The notes under the pieces are model-generated. The model worked only from the letters and a program-made list of their open reading frames with translations, searched no databases and had not been told where the DNA came from. A stretch of DNA of 64,000 bases, taken from Symbiodinium natans (lineage: Eukaryota > Sar > Dinophyceae > Suessiales > Symbiodiniaceae). Made by a program: the position numbers and the translations under genes. The stretch covers positions 186,001-250,000 of the forward strand of contig CAJNDS010000524.1 in NCBI GenBank assembly GCA_905221605.1. Direction: 5' to 3'. Shown piece after piece: positions 52,836 through 62,214 of this stretch. Every line of letters begins with the position of its first letter. Position 1 is the first letter of the stretch.

Positions 52836-53198
52836 CTACAAGCACAAGGCAGCAACCTCCCTCACCAGCGTCTCCTTGATTCCACTTGCGATGTACAAGT
52901 CCACCCCACCTGCGCGAGCGTCGCCAACAGCTGGCCATGCAACAGTCTTCGCAAGCTTGAGCTCCATACTGGTGCACTTTGGTGCACTTTCAGCACCTTT
53001 GAAAGCAGCTGAGGGGTCGGCAGAGCTGTTAGCAGGATCAGCCCTTGTACTCGGTGGAGCGCCTTGATCCTCACCTGGGCTGCTGGGAGGTTGGCATAGT
53101 TTGAAGCAAGCATTGCACATGTCAGCACCGAAGTTGATATTCAAACTTGCTCCCGGCCCAGAGAGATGCAGGCATACAGCGCCGAGGAAACTCAACAT
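52836..53198 (-). CDS. Small secreted-protein candidate, minus strand
   Basis: A 120-codon ORF on minus, ATG at 53198. It starts MLSFLGAVCLHLSGPGAS, a plausible signal peptide, then CNACFKLCQPP, a Cys cluster, then a Pro/Ser/Asp-rich middle and VDLYIASGIKETLVREVAAL. An alternative is a first exon ending at CCCAG/GTGAGG (about 53071). Its antisense direction is unusual for this window. No family known. Confidence 0.33.
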   Translation of the reverse strand: MLSFLGAVCLHLSGPGASLNINFGADMCNACFKLCQPPSSPGEDQGAPPSTRADPANSSADPSAAFKGAESAPKCTSMELKLAKTVAWPAVGDARAGGVDLYIASGIKETLVREVAALCL

Positions 53199-53238
53199 GC
53201 CGCAGCCTTTGAGTCAAGGCTCAAGATAAACTACAGAT

Positions 53239-53955
53239 TCATGTTTCAAGAGTCAGAGTCCAAAAGCCATCGGAGGATTGTGAAGCCGGAGCAGAACTCT
53301 CAAGAGCAAGCCACACCCACAACATCTGCAGTAATGTGGACAGTGCATGAGAGCAAACTGCTTCAAGTCGACAGTGTATGCCATGGAAAGCATGGAAGGC
53401 AGCATCCATGGGCAGCAAGACTCTTAGTATCACATTCCTTGAACAGGGACCCGGTCTCGGTAAAGCTTGCTTCGGTTCGGCAGTGACCACAGCTTGCGAT
53501 CTGAGGTGCTTCAGTGGTGCCGCTGCCGCTGAGCTGCAAGTGTTGTCTTGATGTGGTATGGCATCCTTGCAGACAGCCTTCTGCAGACGGCAAGGGAGGT
53601 TAGGCAAGTTTCCCAAGAGTGTCATAGCTCTCACAAGGAGCGAGCGTGGTGGAGAGGCCGGGGAGGAGGCAACTTGCCTTGCTACTGTCATCGATTGAGA
53701 TAAGCACCCTTTTCTCCCTGAGCCGTTTCCCTGACAATAATGACGACTTCGAAGAGGATGGACATGGTTGGCTAACTTGCATGGCAGGGGTCTGTCTGCG
53801 AGTTTTGTGGCGCAATTACGCCTTGATTTCGATACAAGGATGCATCCAAAAGAGCAGTGCCGCAATTTGTAGCGTGTTCGCGAAGTGTTGCAGGTACAGG
53901 CAGCGCTGTTGTGTGCATGCTCTTTATTAATGACGAAGCCTGCCAATGCTTGCAT
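53239..53955 (-). CDS. Long minus ORF, doubtful
   Basis: 238 codons are open with no repeat, rich in Ser, Leu, Cys and His, without a recognisable domain. Other frames are also fairly open, so this may be a statistical accident upstream of the 53.2 kb minus ORF. Confidence 0.2.
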   Translation of the reverse strand: MQALAGFVINKEHAHNSAACTCNTSRTRYKLRHCSFGCILVSKSRRNCATKLADRPLPCKLANHVHPLRSRHYCQGNGSGRKGCLSQSMTVARQVASSPASPPRSLLVRAMTLLGNLPNLPCRLQKAVCKDAIPHQDNTCSSAAAAPLKHLRSQAVVTAEPKQALPRPGPCSRNVILRVLLPMDAAFHAFHGIHCRLEAVCSHALSTLLQMLWVWLALESSAPASQSSDGFWTLTLET

Positions 53956-54084
53956 GTTTGGGTCTGCGGATGAACAAGAATGAACATGGACTTCCCTGAA
54001 GCTTGCATGTGGTGGAACTCAGCTGCACTTCGCATGCACCACTTGATCTACATAGTGGCCTTGTTGGCATTTCGCATATGTGCA

Positions 54085-54195
54085 CCTCCCAACAAAGGGT
54101 CACCCTCAAATACCACCCAAAATACAATAATCCTGTTTCTCGTAATCCCAAGCAGGGGTACTCCCCATTTTCGGAAACCCCCACATAGGAATGTG
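54085..54195 (+). repeat. Short dispersed repeat, copy 4 (diverged)
   Basis: Contains CACCCAAAATACAATAATCC, CTCGTAATCCC, AGGGGTACTCCCC and GGAAACCCCCACATAG in the same order as copies 1-3. The 3' end is clearer than the 5' end. Confidence 0.5.
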
Positions 54196-54284
54196 GCTCC
54201 TCACCAAGGCCATCCAAGATGACGTTGTGAATGCTGTCAGGCATCAGGCCGCGTTCATGGACATCCAAAGCATGCTTGGACATG

Positions 54285-54444
54285 CTTGGAGGTTCATCGT
54301 ACTTATTAGCCTTTATATCTGTACTCATAACCCACTTACAAGCGCCTGCCCTAATATGGTTATAAGATGTTGCGTATAAGTACAGTTACAAGTACAGATA
54401 TAAGTACAGTGATAATTGGTTAATAAGTACCATGAACCTCCAAG
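54285..54444. mobile_element. MITE-like element with 25-bp terminal inverted repeats
   Basis: The left end (CTTGGAGGTTCAT...ACTTATTA, 54285-54309) and right end (TAATAAGT...ATGAACCTCCAAG, 54420-54444) are complementary over 25 bp with two mismatches. They enclose 110 bp of AT-rich sequence with repeated AAGTACAG. There is no coding capacity and no obvious target-site duplication. Confidence 0.72.
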
Positions 54445-54536
54445 TGCTACGCATGTCACAGTGGATGTGCGGCACATGAAGCTGAGCAGCGAGAGACAGA
54501 CCCGTTTTCCTCGTTTTCCCATTGGCGCTTGCGAGA

Positions 54537-54626
54537 GGAATCAACTTGTCAGTCGACCCCGCTCCTCTGCAGGAGATCAAGAAGGCAAAAGCAGTGGAGG
54601 ACGCCAAGGCCGTACTTTCACAGTAG
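54537..54626 (+). CDS. Exon-like segment
   Basis: Reads NLSVDPAPLQEIKKAKAVED then AKAVLSQ, to TAG. Charged helix. Unknown gene. Confidence 0.42.
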   Translation, partial: GINLSVDPAPLQEIKKAKAVEDAKAVLSQ

Positions 54627-54734
54627 CTCAAGGTTTTGCGGTTGTTCCTTGGTCAGGGGTGCCGGAGTGGTCTTGGGATCTGATGGGTTTGTGGGGCTTT
54701 GCTACGAACTGCTGGCCAGGAGAAGAAGCCTGGG

Positions 54735-54900
54735 GATCCGAAACTTGCCGGCACTGCTCATGCCTTCTTGCTCGGGGTTGCCGTGCTCATGCCCTGCTTG
54801 GCATCTCTGTGGGGGCCTTGCTTGCAGCCGCACCTTGAAAGCACGAAGCCCTTTTGTGAGGTTACAGTCTGGGAAGCCGCCCGTGACTGGCCTGGACATA
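54735..54900 (+). CDS. Exon-like segment with hydrophobic helix
   Basis: One frame reads AGTAHAFLLGVAVLMPCLAS then KPFCEVTVWEAARDWPGHI. A membrane helix is likely. A second frame is open as well. Confidence 0.3.
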
Positions 54901-54927
54901 TAAAGGACGGAACCAAGGACATCAAAG

Positions 54928-54990
54928 TTCTCTATATTATGGGCCCTCTCTTGGGGGGGTCATAGCACAAAAAGGATGGTCAGCTGAGGT
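54928..54990 (-). repeat. Short dispersed repeat, copy 5 (fragment)
   Basis: TCTATATTATGGG, CCCTCTCTTGGGGGGGTC and AAAAAGGATG resemble blocks of copy 3, in altered order or spacing. Tentative. Confidence 0.35.
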
Positions 54991-55044
54991 GGAGGAGCCC
55001 AAAACATGCCTCGGGAGGCCTTGTGCATCGTGTCATTCAGACCC

Positions 55045-55100
55045 ATGCCCCCCCCCCCCCCCCTGCAATCCGAACCCCCCTCTTTTTTTTGTCATCCAGG
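55045..55100 (+). repeat. C-run and T-run
   Basis: About 15 C then, after a gap, about 8 T. A pyrimidine-rich stretch ending TCATCCAG. Confidence 0.7.
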
Positions 55101-55391
55101 GCATGGTCCGGCCTGATGAATGCATTGCTGCGCCCGCCCCCGCTGGCCGAGATGATCTGGCCAAACGGGGTTGAGGGCAAGCTGAGCGCAAGTTGAGCGC
55201 AAGTTGAGGAGGTTGAGGGAGTTTGGGGGCTTTGTGTCCACGAGGTTCAAGGTAGGCCAGCTCTTCAGCGCACTCTCCGCCGGCTTCAGAGAAGGTTTTG
55301 ATACTCAGAGTTGACAGGTGCGAAGACTGCGTAGACCAGTACGGATGACCCTCCTTGGGAAAGCGCTGGCAACGCCTTAAAGTTTTAAAGA

Positions 55392-55556
55392 CTAGTTGTG
55401 CGCAGTTACGGAAGGAAGCTGCTGTTGGCGCTCTTGCTCTATGGCGTGGCCATGTCCTTGGCAGAGGGCCTCAGAGTGGCTGAGCTCTTCCCACTTGAAA
55501 CTGCGGACAACTCCAGGAATGCGCCCAACGACCCCGGCAGTGAGAGCGGAACTTAG
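55392..55556 (+). CDS. Membrane-anchor exon candidate
   Basis: The frame reads YGRKLLLALLLYGVAMSLAE then GLRVAELFPLETADNSR, to TAG. The leucine-rich start may be a signal anchor. Weak to moderate support. Confidence 0.3.
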   Translation, partial: LVVRSYGRKLLLALLLYGVAMSLAEGLRVAELFPLETADNSRNAPNDPGSESGT

Positions 55557-55679
55557 TCAGGTCATTCACCAGTTGGTGCTGATCGACGGCAGCAACCTTC
55601 CAGTCTCCCACCAGGCCACGAAGATTCAGAGTGCATTAGCTACATGAGGGCTAAGTCGGCTAAGTGATGCGCACACCTT

Positions 55680-55860
55680 TCCTAGATACGTTGCAACCGC
55701 TTTGTCTGCCTGGCCTCGCAGGGCAACGCAAGTTTTCGGCACCTGCGCGTCGAGCTGACGGCCTGTGTGATGCAGATATCGGTGGTCCCTGGCTCGCGAC
55801 CCCTCTGCATTCATGGTTTGGGCCCCTTGCAGATCTTGACGAAGTCACAAGGGAGGTGAG
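55680..55860 (+). CDS. Exon-like frames
   Basis: About 55675-55860 reads CLPGLAGQRKFSAPARRADG and PLADLDEVTREV, ending near GAG/GTGAGA. An alternative frame (LTACVMQISVVPGS) is also open. Confidence 0.25.
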
Positions 55861-56218
55861 AATTTTCAAAGCAGCACCTGGAAGCCCTAAGCCCCTAAGC
55901 CCCTATGCCCTAAACCCAAGAAGCCTAAACGGTAACGACTGGAACGCTTCAGGTCTGTCCGTTTGACAGACCGGTCGATTGGGCGGAACACCATCCTCAC
56001 AGCGAGTGGGCCCTCCAAGGCAGGGAAGAGTTCTTGGGTGAAGAGCAACATGCTACTAGTATGATCTGCGATGATGTTGCAAGACTTTGCATGATCTGTG
56101 CGGATACGTGTGCGGGTCGACATGTATGCAAAAAGTACACATTTCTACATGGTATGGTTGTACGACTAGATCGACTAGCGAGCACCTGTGTAGAGCTGCA
56201 GCGCTACCATGATTTCAG

Positions 56219-56290
56219 GTGTCGCTGGTGGACACGGGCAGCTGTCTCCTGGTCAGCTGCCGTGGACCCGCGTCCGAGCCAGATTTTCAG
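56219..56290 (+). CDS. Aspartyl-protease-like exon (DTGS)
   Basis: Exactly 24 codons between ATTTCAG and GTACTT, phase 0. It reads VSLVDTGSCLLVSCRGPASE. The DTGS with flanking hydrophobic residues followed by Ser/Cys is the catalytic signature of pepsin-type (A1) proteases, in which the Asp activates water. Only this motif is seen. The second DTG/DSG and flap Tyr were not found nearby, so family assignment is tentative. Confidence 0.42.
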
Positions 56291-56524
56291 GTACTTGCTC
56301 ACCTGCAACTCGGCCGAAGTCACGCACCACTGGTTGCATCATCTCAGTCAAAGGTCGGCAAGGTCTGTGTTTGTATTGTATTTTCGACTTGTGGAGCAAC
56401 TTAGGCAGGTGGGATCTGAGGACACTTGTCTGAACTCTCCAGTCAGAATCGCCGGTGTCTGAAGAAGTCGGGCCCAGGCTGACCTTTCCTTCACTTCTGT
56501 TCACCTCCTTCCTGGAGACAGAAG

Positions 56525-56910
56525 CTCCTTGCTGGTGACCGGTGGCAACAGCAGTGCCTTCGGTCACTTGACAACACAGCCTTACGATGTCAGTGGTGGG
56601 CGGTGGTCGCATGATGCTGCATCTTTGAACAGCGTTTAAATATCCGGCTGCCTCGTGCATCTTGTGCGATGCATTTTTTCACAAGAGGGCTTATGGTGAC
56701 GTTTTTTAAGAAACTGCCTGGTTTCGAACAACTCCCAGGTGTCAACTTGACCGTGGCCCGGAGCTTAAGCATTTGCAGGGGGTCCGCAGCATCCGCATGC
56801 GCAGATTCGTGGTTATTCCGGCAGGTAGGGCAGCGTGGACTGGTTCAGCTGGAACAGCTCTCGGTGCCAAACCTCTTCGCCACGCTGCGCAGTGGACTCC
56901 TGGACATCAG
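56525..56910 (+). CDS. Exon-like segments
   Basis: About 56525-56640 reads LLVTGGNSSAFGHLTTQPYD. Segment 56826-56910 follows GGCAG, reads GLVQLEQLSVPNLFATLRSG and ends at CATCAG/GCACGC, a possible GC donor. Relation to the DTGS exon is unknown. Confidence 0.35.
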
Positions 56911-57234
56911 GCACGCCTGAGAGGATTCTAGCAAGCTCTTTGGCCCCACCCCAAAAGTTTCAAGTCGTCTGAAACCCTGAACCCTGCCTGAACCCAGTGT
57001 TGAGGTGCCAGTGTAGCCGCAGTGTAGCCAGGTATCCACAAGTCCCTACGGCAATGCTGGATGTCGGGGCCGCCGCAGCCAGAGTCTCAGAGCCTGTCGT
57101 CGGTTCATTCTGCACAGCCCTAAACCCGAAACCCCCCACCAACTACCTCTGCCTCTTTGGGAGAGGTATCGCTTCGAGTTGGTGTAGACAGCTCTTTGCG
57201 ACTTCGACTGGCACCCGGCCGAGAGCTGTTTCAG

Positions 57235-57318
57235 GTCTCCTAGTGCTAGTGCTTCGGTGTTCGATTCTGATGAGCAGTTCTGGGATGTTCTGAGTCCAAG
57301 AGCTCCGACCTGACAGCG
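57235..57318 (+). CDS. Exon-like segment
   Basis: After TTTCAG the frame reads SPSASASVFDSDEQFWDVLS, to TGA. Compact and coding-like. Unknown. Confidence 0.36.
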
Positions 57319-57479
57319 GGAACGTCGACGGCGCAGTCCTCAGAGCTGATGGTTTTTGAGCACGTGCTCTTAAACAGGGGTTGTGCACAGATGCGCTGTG
57401 GCTTTACCCTAGGATCTTGCGTGCTTGTCCGATGCTTCGGGTGCGCCGGCCTGGAATGAGCCTTGCATGCACCAAGCCT

Positions 57480-57788
57480 ACTTCAGCATGCCTTGCTGCG
57501 GCTCTGTTGCCGATCTTTCAAGGAGACTGCCGGGCACGTGTCTCTGGGAGATGATCCAAGCCCCTCAGAGTTCACGATACTTGGTTGCAGAGAGTTTGCA
57601 GAAGACTGCATCAAAAACCGTGGGCACTTGGTGGCTTCGAGCCGGCGGCGTTTGAGCCTCACATACACGGGCGCCCCTGCAATGACTTTGTCCTGAGCCG
57701 CTGTCAGGATCCTTCGTGGAGCTGGTGGCAGCCTGGGAGCCCTCTTCGCGTCGCGCGGCGTGTTGCAGGAGGAGCCTCACCCACGCAG
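57480..57788 (+). CDS. Exon-like segments
   Basis: About 57505-57660 reads TAGHVSLGDDPSPSEFTILG and AEDCIKNRGHLVASSRRRLS. About 57690-57788 reads SWWQPGSPLRVARRVAGGA up to GTAGGC. Coding-like, two frames. Unknown. Confidence 0.34.
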
Positions 57789-58086
57789 GTAGGCAAGCTT
57801 CCACAACAATCCAGCCAGGCTTCACCAAAGCTTGCTACCGGCAAGCCCTGCTCTGTCCTCTGATACCCTGCGAAACTTGTTAAGTCATCGATATCCTACG
57901 AAACTTGCTAAATCATAGATATCCTGCTTTACCCTACTATGCCCTGCCTTCCCCTAGTACACCCCTAGTGCCAGTACAAGCCTTCGCAACTTTCCGGCCC
58001 TACGAGTTCAGGAGCGCCTGGCCGACTTGAACACTTTTGACTCCATGGGCACAGCCGGGTTCCAGGCGGGATCCTCCTCTTACGAG

Positions 58087-58131
58087 GTTTAGGGTTCAGG
58101 GTTTAGGGGTTGAGGGTTTAGGGTTTAGGGT
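58087..58131 (+). repeat. TTTAGGG array
   Basis: Five to six TTTAGGG-like units. The following sequence is not clearly an exon, so this copy is an exception to the exon-adjacent pattern. Confidence 0.8.
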
Positions 58132-58185
58132 AGAACTGCTTCAGGGAGGGTTGTTCCAAACTTGGGGCCTTGGCATTCATAGTGG

Positions 58186-58551
58186 GTGCAGTGGGTTCTG
58201 GTGCTCTTTACATTCGATCTCTGTTGGAATGGGTGGGGGGGGATCTCCCTGATTCACATCCTTCTTTCGACCTTTATTGAGGAGTTTCAGGGGCAGTTTT
58301 CTAAACTAGGGCCCCGGGTCCTTTGCACAGTGCGGCTCCCTGAAAAGAAGGATCCCATAGGGGCGTTAATTTGGAAAGCTATTGCCCCGTTATGCAGGGT
58401 ATCTAGACCGGGGTACCTTGAACAGCCCCCCCCACCCTGCATCCTTCAGGCAGAGAGCGACTTCACTGTCTGGGCATCCCAGAGGCGCCCTCTGAGGGTT
58501 TTCGGCTTTGCCCTTCTGAACCATATTCCCCCCCCCCCCCCCCATTCGTGA
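58186..58551 (+). CDS. Open frame, doubtful
   Basis: A 121-codon plus frame, with CTVRLPEKKDPIGALIWKAI in its middle, ends in a C-run. It could be an exon or a degenerate repeat. No family. Confidence 0.22.
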   Translation: MQWVLVLFTFDLCWNGWGGISLIHILLSTFIEEFQGQFSKLGPRVLCTVRLPEKKDPIGALIWKAIAPLCRVSRPGYLEQPPPPCILQAESDFTVWASQRRPLRVFGFALLNHIPPPPPHS

Positions 58552-58589
58552 TGAACCGCAGCCCGCCTGCTAGCTAGCACCTCAACCGC

Positions 58590-58715
58590 TAGATGTCAAT
58601 GGATGTCTGGAGGGCCAAGGCTGGAGCTCAAGTTCTCCGCCTGCGCGTGGTTGCGCCGGGCTTTGACGATGATCTCAGCCACTTGGAAGTGCTGAAGCCG
58701 AGAACCGGTTGGGAT
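58590..58715 (+). CDS. Exon-like segment, possible first exon
   Basis: From ATG at about 58593 the frame reads SMDVWRAKAGAQVLRLRVVA then FDDDLSHLEVLKPRTG. It is strongly coding-like. It may start a gene. No family recognised. Confidence 0.38.
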
Positions 58716-59186
58716 CAGTTGGGGTTTATTGGGGTAAACACCCGGCCCACCGCCTGAACATTGCGAGAATGCTATTACTAAGAACAGCTCAAGGTTGTTG
58801 GTAAGGCTGAGCCGTGAACCTTCTTGGACCCTAAAACGTCTAAACCTTGGCTGGCTGGCTCTCTCCCTGCTCTCTCCGTGTCTCCACTTTCCAAGCCCAG
58901 TTTTTCAGTTTCAGCTTTCAGTTTCCTCAAAAGGAACATCATGGGGGTTTGTTTTCGGGCCACTTAAGTATTCTGTCCCGGCAACCTTGCACGCCACAAA
59001 GAACCACAGCACTCTACGAAACCCTGCATTAGGGGTTCAGGACTCCATGGTTGAGGGGTAGGGGACCTCTCTACGACTACTCCGATTACAGAAGGAACTT
59101 GTGTGTTGCGGCAGAACCTGCCAACCTTAACTGAGGTGGTATTGGTGCCGAGTCTGTGTCGTGGTTGCACTTAGAGTTATTTCCAG

Positions 59187-59460
59187 AGCTCTAGTGACTC
59201 AACAGCAAGCCGGTCTTGTGATTCGACAAATCTTCGAGAAGCTGGAGGACCGAGATGTGCTGAAAGGGCCCATGTTCAAGTCGTCTATCAGAAGCAGTCC
59301 TTGAAAACTCTCCGCCCATATACGCCCCGCACTCCTCTCAACTGGTGGGCGGGGCTTTTTGAGGAGTGGCTTTACTCTTTGTATGGCAGCATCTACATCT
59401 GGCATCCGTTGAGCGCCTTCTACTTGGCGACGCTGAGCATCTTCGCGCCCACCGTGAGCC
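59187..59460 (+). CDS. Exons of unknown gene
   Basis: Exon 59187-59300 follows TTCCAG and reads TQQQAGLVIRQIFEKLEDRD then GPMFKSSIRS. About 59340-59455 reads EEWLYSLYGSIYIWHPLSAF then ATLSIFAPTVS, a hydrophobic helix. Coding-like. Family unknown. Confidence 0.4.
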
Positions 59461-59752
59461 GGACAGACGTGACCTGGTGTCAAAGGTGCTGCGCCATGAC
59501 GCCATTCTCTGCTCTTAAAAAAGTGTGGTGCAGCTGCTGTGTAAGCAATGGCAACAGCGAAGGGCACTGAGTAGTGTCCAATATGCGACAACGTTTCAAG
59601 CCTGAAGCCTGAGCCTCAGAGACCTACAGGCCCTAACACATCTGCGAGTGTCGAGGTGGTCCTCACGTCCGCGCAGTGTACTCCGAGCGTTGCGCTGCTC
59701 GGCATGCCCCAAGTCCCCACACCCTCCTCCATTGGGAGCTGAGGCTGGAAGT

Positions 59753-59950
59753 TTAGGGCTCAAGGGCTTTGTTTAGGGTCTAGGGTCCCTAGAGCCAAGC
59801 TAAACCAATATTCAGGGAAGCCACGATTCCCAAAGCCCTAAGCCCTAAGCCTTAAGCCCTAAGCCCCAAGCCCTAAGCCCTAAGCCCTAGACCCTAGACC
59901 CTAGACCCTAGACCCTAAACCCTAAACCCTAAACCCTAAACCCCAACCCT
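59753..59950 (+). repeat. Mixed CCCTAAG/CCCTAGA/CCCTAAA array
   Basis: After a short TTTAGGG trace (59753-59790), 59836-59945 holds about 15 units in blocks: first CCCTAAG, then CCCTAGA, then CCCTAAA. The block order shows local homogenisation of variants. Confidence 0.88.
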
Positions 59951-59965
59951 TTTTGACGCCTCAAG

Positions 59966-60038
59966 AGGCTGGTGACGCCTGGCGATTCCTGCCTGCCGGA
60001 CTCCTCGAGGTGCTCCGGGGCCAAATTCGGCAGAAAGG
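59966..60038 (+). CDS. Exon just after telomere-like array
   Basis: After CCTCAAG the frame reads AGDAWRFLPAGLLEVLRGQI then RQK and ends at a GTGGGT donor. It is strongly coding-like. A degenerate TTTTAGGG stretch follows. Confidence 0.42.
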
Positions 60039-60280
60039 GTGGGTTTTAGGGGCGTTTAGGGCTTTTCGGGGTTTCAGAATTTTTAAGGGTCCTCAAGGAT
60101 TTTTCGGGGTTTTTAGGGGTTCTTAGGGTGCTCGGGTTTTTAGCATTTTTAGGCAGTGTTTCCGAGCCCCGTACACTTGAAAACGTGGCGTCAACTGACA
60201 GACGTGCGCCTCGTACTACTACTTCTGCTGCCACTACTCCTACTAAGTACTACTACGAATTACGACGACGACTACTACCA

Positions 60281-60618
60281 CTACTACCACTACTATACCA
60301 CTACTACCACTACTACCACTACTACCACTACTACCACTACTACCACTACTACCACTACTACCACTACTACCACTACTACCACTACTACCACTACTACCAC
60401 TACTACCACTACTACCACTACTACCACTACTACCACTACTACCACTACTACCACTACTACCACTACTACTACGACTACCACTACTACCTACTACCACTAC
60501 TACCACTACTACCACTACTACCACTACTACCACTACTACCACTACTACCACTACTACCACTACTACCACTACTACCACTACTACCACTACTACCACTACT
60601 ACCACTACTACCACTACC
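60281..60618 (+). repeat. CTACCA hexanucleotide microsatellite
   Basis: About 56 units of CTACCA with few interruptions (one near 60465-60490). Poly-Thr, poly-Tyr/His, poly-Val and Ser/Gly frames over it are artefacts. Confidence 0.95.
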
Positions 60619-60699
60619 AGCTTCGGGGACGGCTCGTCGCGACTGTAAGTGACAAGAACGGAGGCGCACTTTGAGCGTTTGTGCCGCCCCTTGTGGCAG

Positions 60700-60799
60700 G
60701 ATTTATGGCATCGATGCTGTTGGTGGAATTCACATGGCGCTTGGGCAAGCGCTTCCCGAGGTCGCTCTCCCTGCATCTGCTTTTGACTCAAAGCTTTGA
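60700..60799 (+). CDS. Exon-like segment
   Basis: After GTGGCAG the frame reads YGIDAVGGIHMALGQALPEV then PASAFDSKL, to TGA. Coding-like. Unknown. Confidence 0.4.
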
Positions 60800-60834
60800 C
60801 ATCCGAAAGCCCTCTTTTTCTTTCCAGCGGTCTT

Positions 60835-61195
60835 GAGGGGATTCTAGCATGTTCGGCGCATGTGGACGCCCTGTGGCAAGGAGCTGAGTTTTGGCAACCG
60901 CACAGCCAGCCGGATTTACCAGCTGTGCCTTGGATTCACTTGGTTATCAGAGGGATCGATAGCTCCGATAGTTATCCTCTGTGTGAAGGCGCTCCTCTGC
61001 AGCGGCAGCCCCTTTCTTGCCAAGCCTCGCGGATGGGGATGTTGCTGAGCTTCATCCAGCGTCATGCAATGCACGGCTCATTCCGGCATATTCCGATGGT
61101 ATGCAATTTCCAAAGTCCAAGTGCTCCAACCATTCTGGTACCTATGTTGAGGAATCCACCCATCTGCAAGCATCGCTCAGGTTTCGGAGTTCCAG
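60835..61195 (+). CDS. Exon-like segments
   Basis: About 60838-60950 reads AHVDALWQGAEFWQPHSQPD. About 61025-61180 reads LADGDVAELHPASCNARLIP and HSGTYVEESTHLQASLR. Frames compete. Probably two exons. Confidence 0.33.
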
Positions 61196-61411
61196 TATAG
61201 CGGCCAGTCAGGACGGACAGATTCAGCCTGGAGTCAATGAGCTTCTTTGATAAGCAAGCCGGCTGAGACGGCTTCCGAGGAGTCATCAGCATGATGACGC
61301 TCAACTCCGTCGGTGACCGAGGGACTTTCATGGATGCACGGAGCCAAGCATTCGTGCCGGGCTTAACGTCACTCGGGTCACAACCTTCTCATGCGCAAGA
61401 GCAGAACTCGC

Positions 61412-61533
61412 AGAACTCCCCAGCAAGCCGGCAGAGCACAGGCGACAATTGCCATTATTGTGTGTCTGGTCCTGCCCATCTTCATCACTATCTTGGCCCA
61501 CAGGCCCAGCACTCAGCTTCAGAAGAACGCCTG
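61412..61533 (+). CDS. Transmembrane exon
   Basis: After CTCGCAG the frame reads PQQAGRAQATIAIIVCLVLP then IFITILAHRPSTQL, to TGA. One clear 20-residue membrane helix flanked by basic residues. Unknown protein. Confidence 0.45.
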
Positions 61534-61574
61534 ATGTTGAAAAAGGTACATACAGCAGACCTCGGACGTGTCAA

Positions 61575-62150
61575 ACCAGGTTCTACCAAGCTGAGAAAGC
61601 CAAGCTCCTGGCTGCAGACGGCTGGCGCATTTGGCCCATCTTGTGGCAGGTCGGCCATGAGTCGTGTGTGCCATCTGCCTCGTGGCGATGTTGAAGCTGT
61701 GGCCAAACATTTCTAGGCGAAGCAGCGTGAGATGGAAGAGGTGGCCCGCTCCACAAGCGAAGCCCCTTGGGCACAAAGCCCATACCGGCTACCAGGCTAC
61801 CACTGTCTGAAGATGGCCAGATCCCCATGAATCCGAGGCCGAAGCCGCTGCCGAGAGCGTGCCGGGCCCGGAGCAGCCAGAGCAGCTGGAAGCCGGGGCC
61901 GCTGCTCAGACTCGAGGGCCCCTTGACAAGTGGTGCAACAGTCGTAGCAGCAGCTCTGGGATGTGTCTTTTTGGTGCATCATGGAACCTAAGACTGCATG
62001 GTCTACCTCCATGGTAGGGGGCATTCGAGGCCCTCGGCAGCGGTGCGTGAGGACCTGCTCTCCACACTTGCCAGGATGGTCGGGGGCTCAAAGTCGACTC
62101 AGTTGGCTACCACTTTGTTCGTACTCTGCTGTGCTGCAAAGGCCTAGTTA
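61575..62150 (+). CDS. Exons downstream of membrane exon
   Basis: About 61580-61688 reads YQAEKAKLLAADGWRIWPIL then WQVGHESCVPSASW. About 61822-61930 reads HESEAEAAAESVPGPEQPEQ. About 62025-62150 reads AAVREDLLSTLARMVGGSKS. Charged helices and an acidic linker. Likely the same gene as 61.4 kb, but phases were not proven. Confidence 0.38.
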
Positions 62151-62214
62151 TCTGCCTTACATTGCGGGTAATACTAGGCGCGAGTAGAGAGGCCTGCCAG
62201 AAATTTAAAGCTGA

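Noticed and set aside
60243-60791. 182-codon and similar ORFs of Val, Thr, Tyr/His or Ser/Gly
   Set aside because: Translations of the CTACCA microsatellite.
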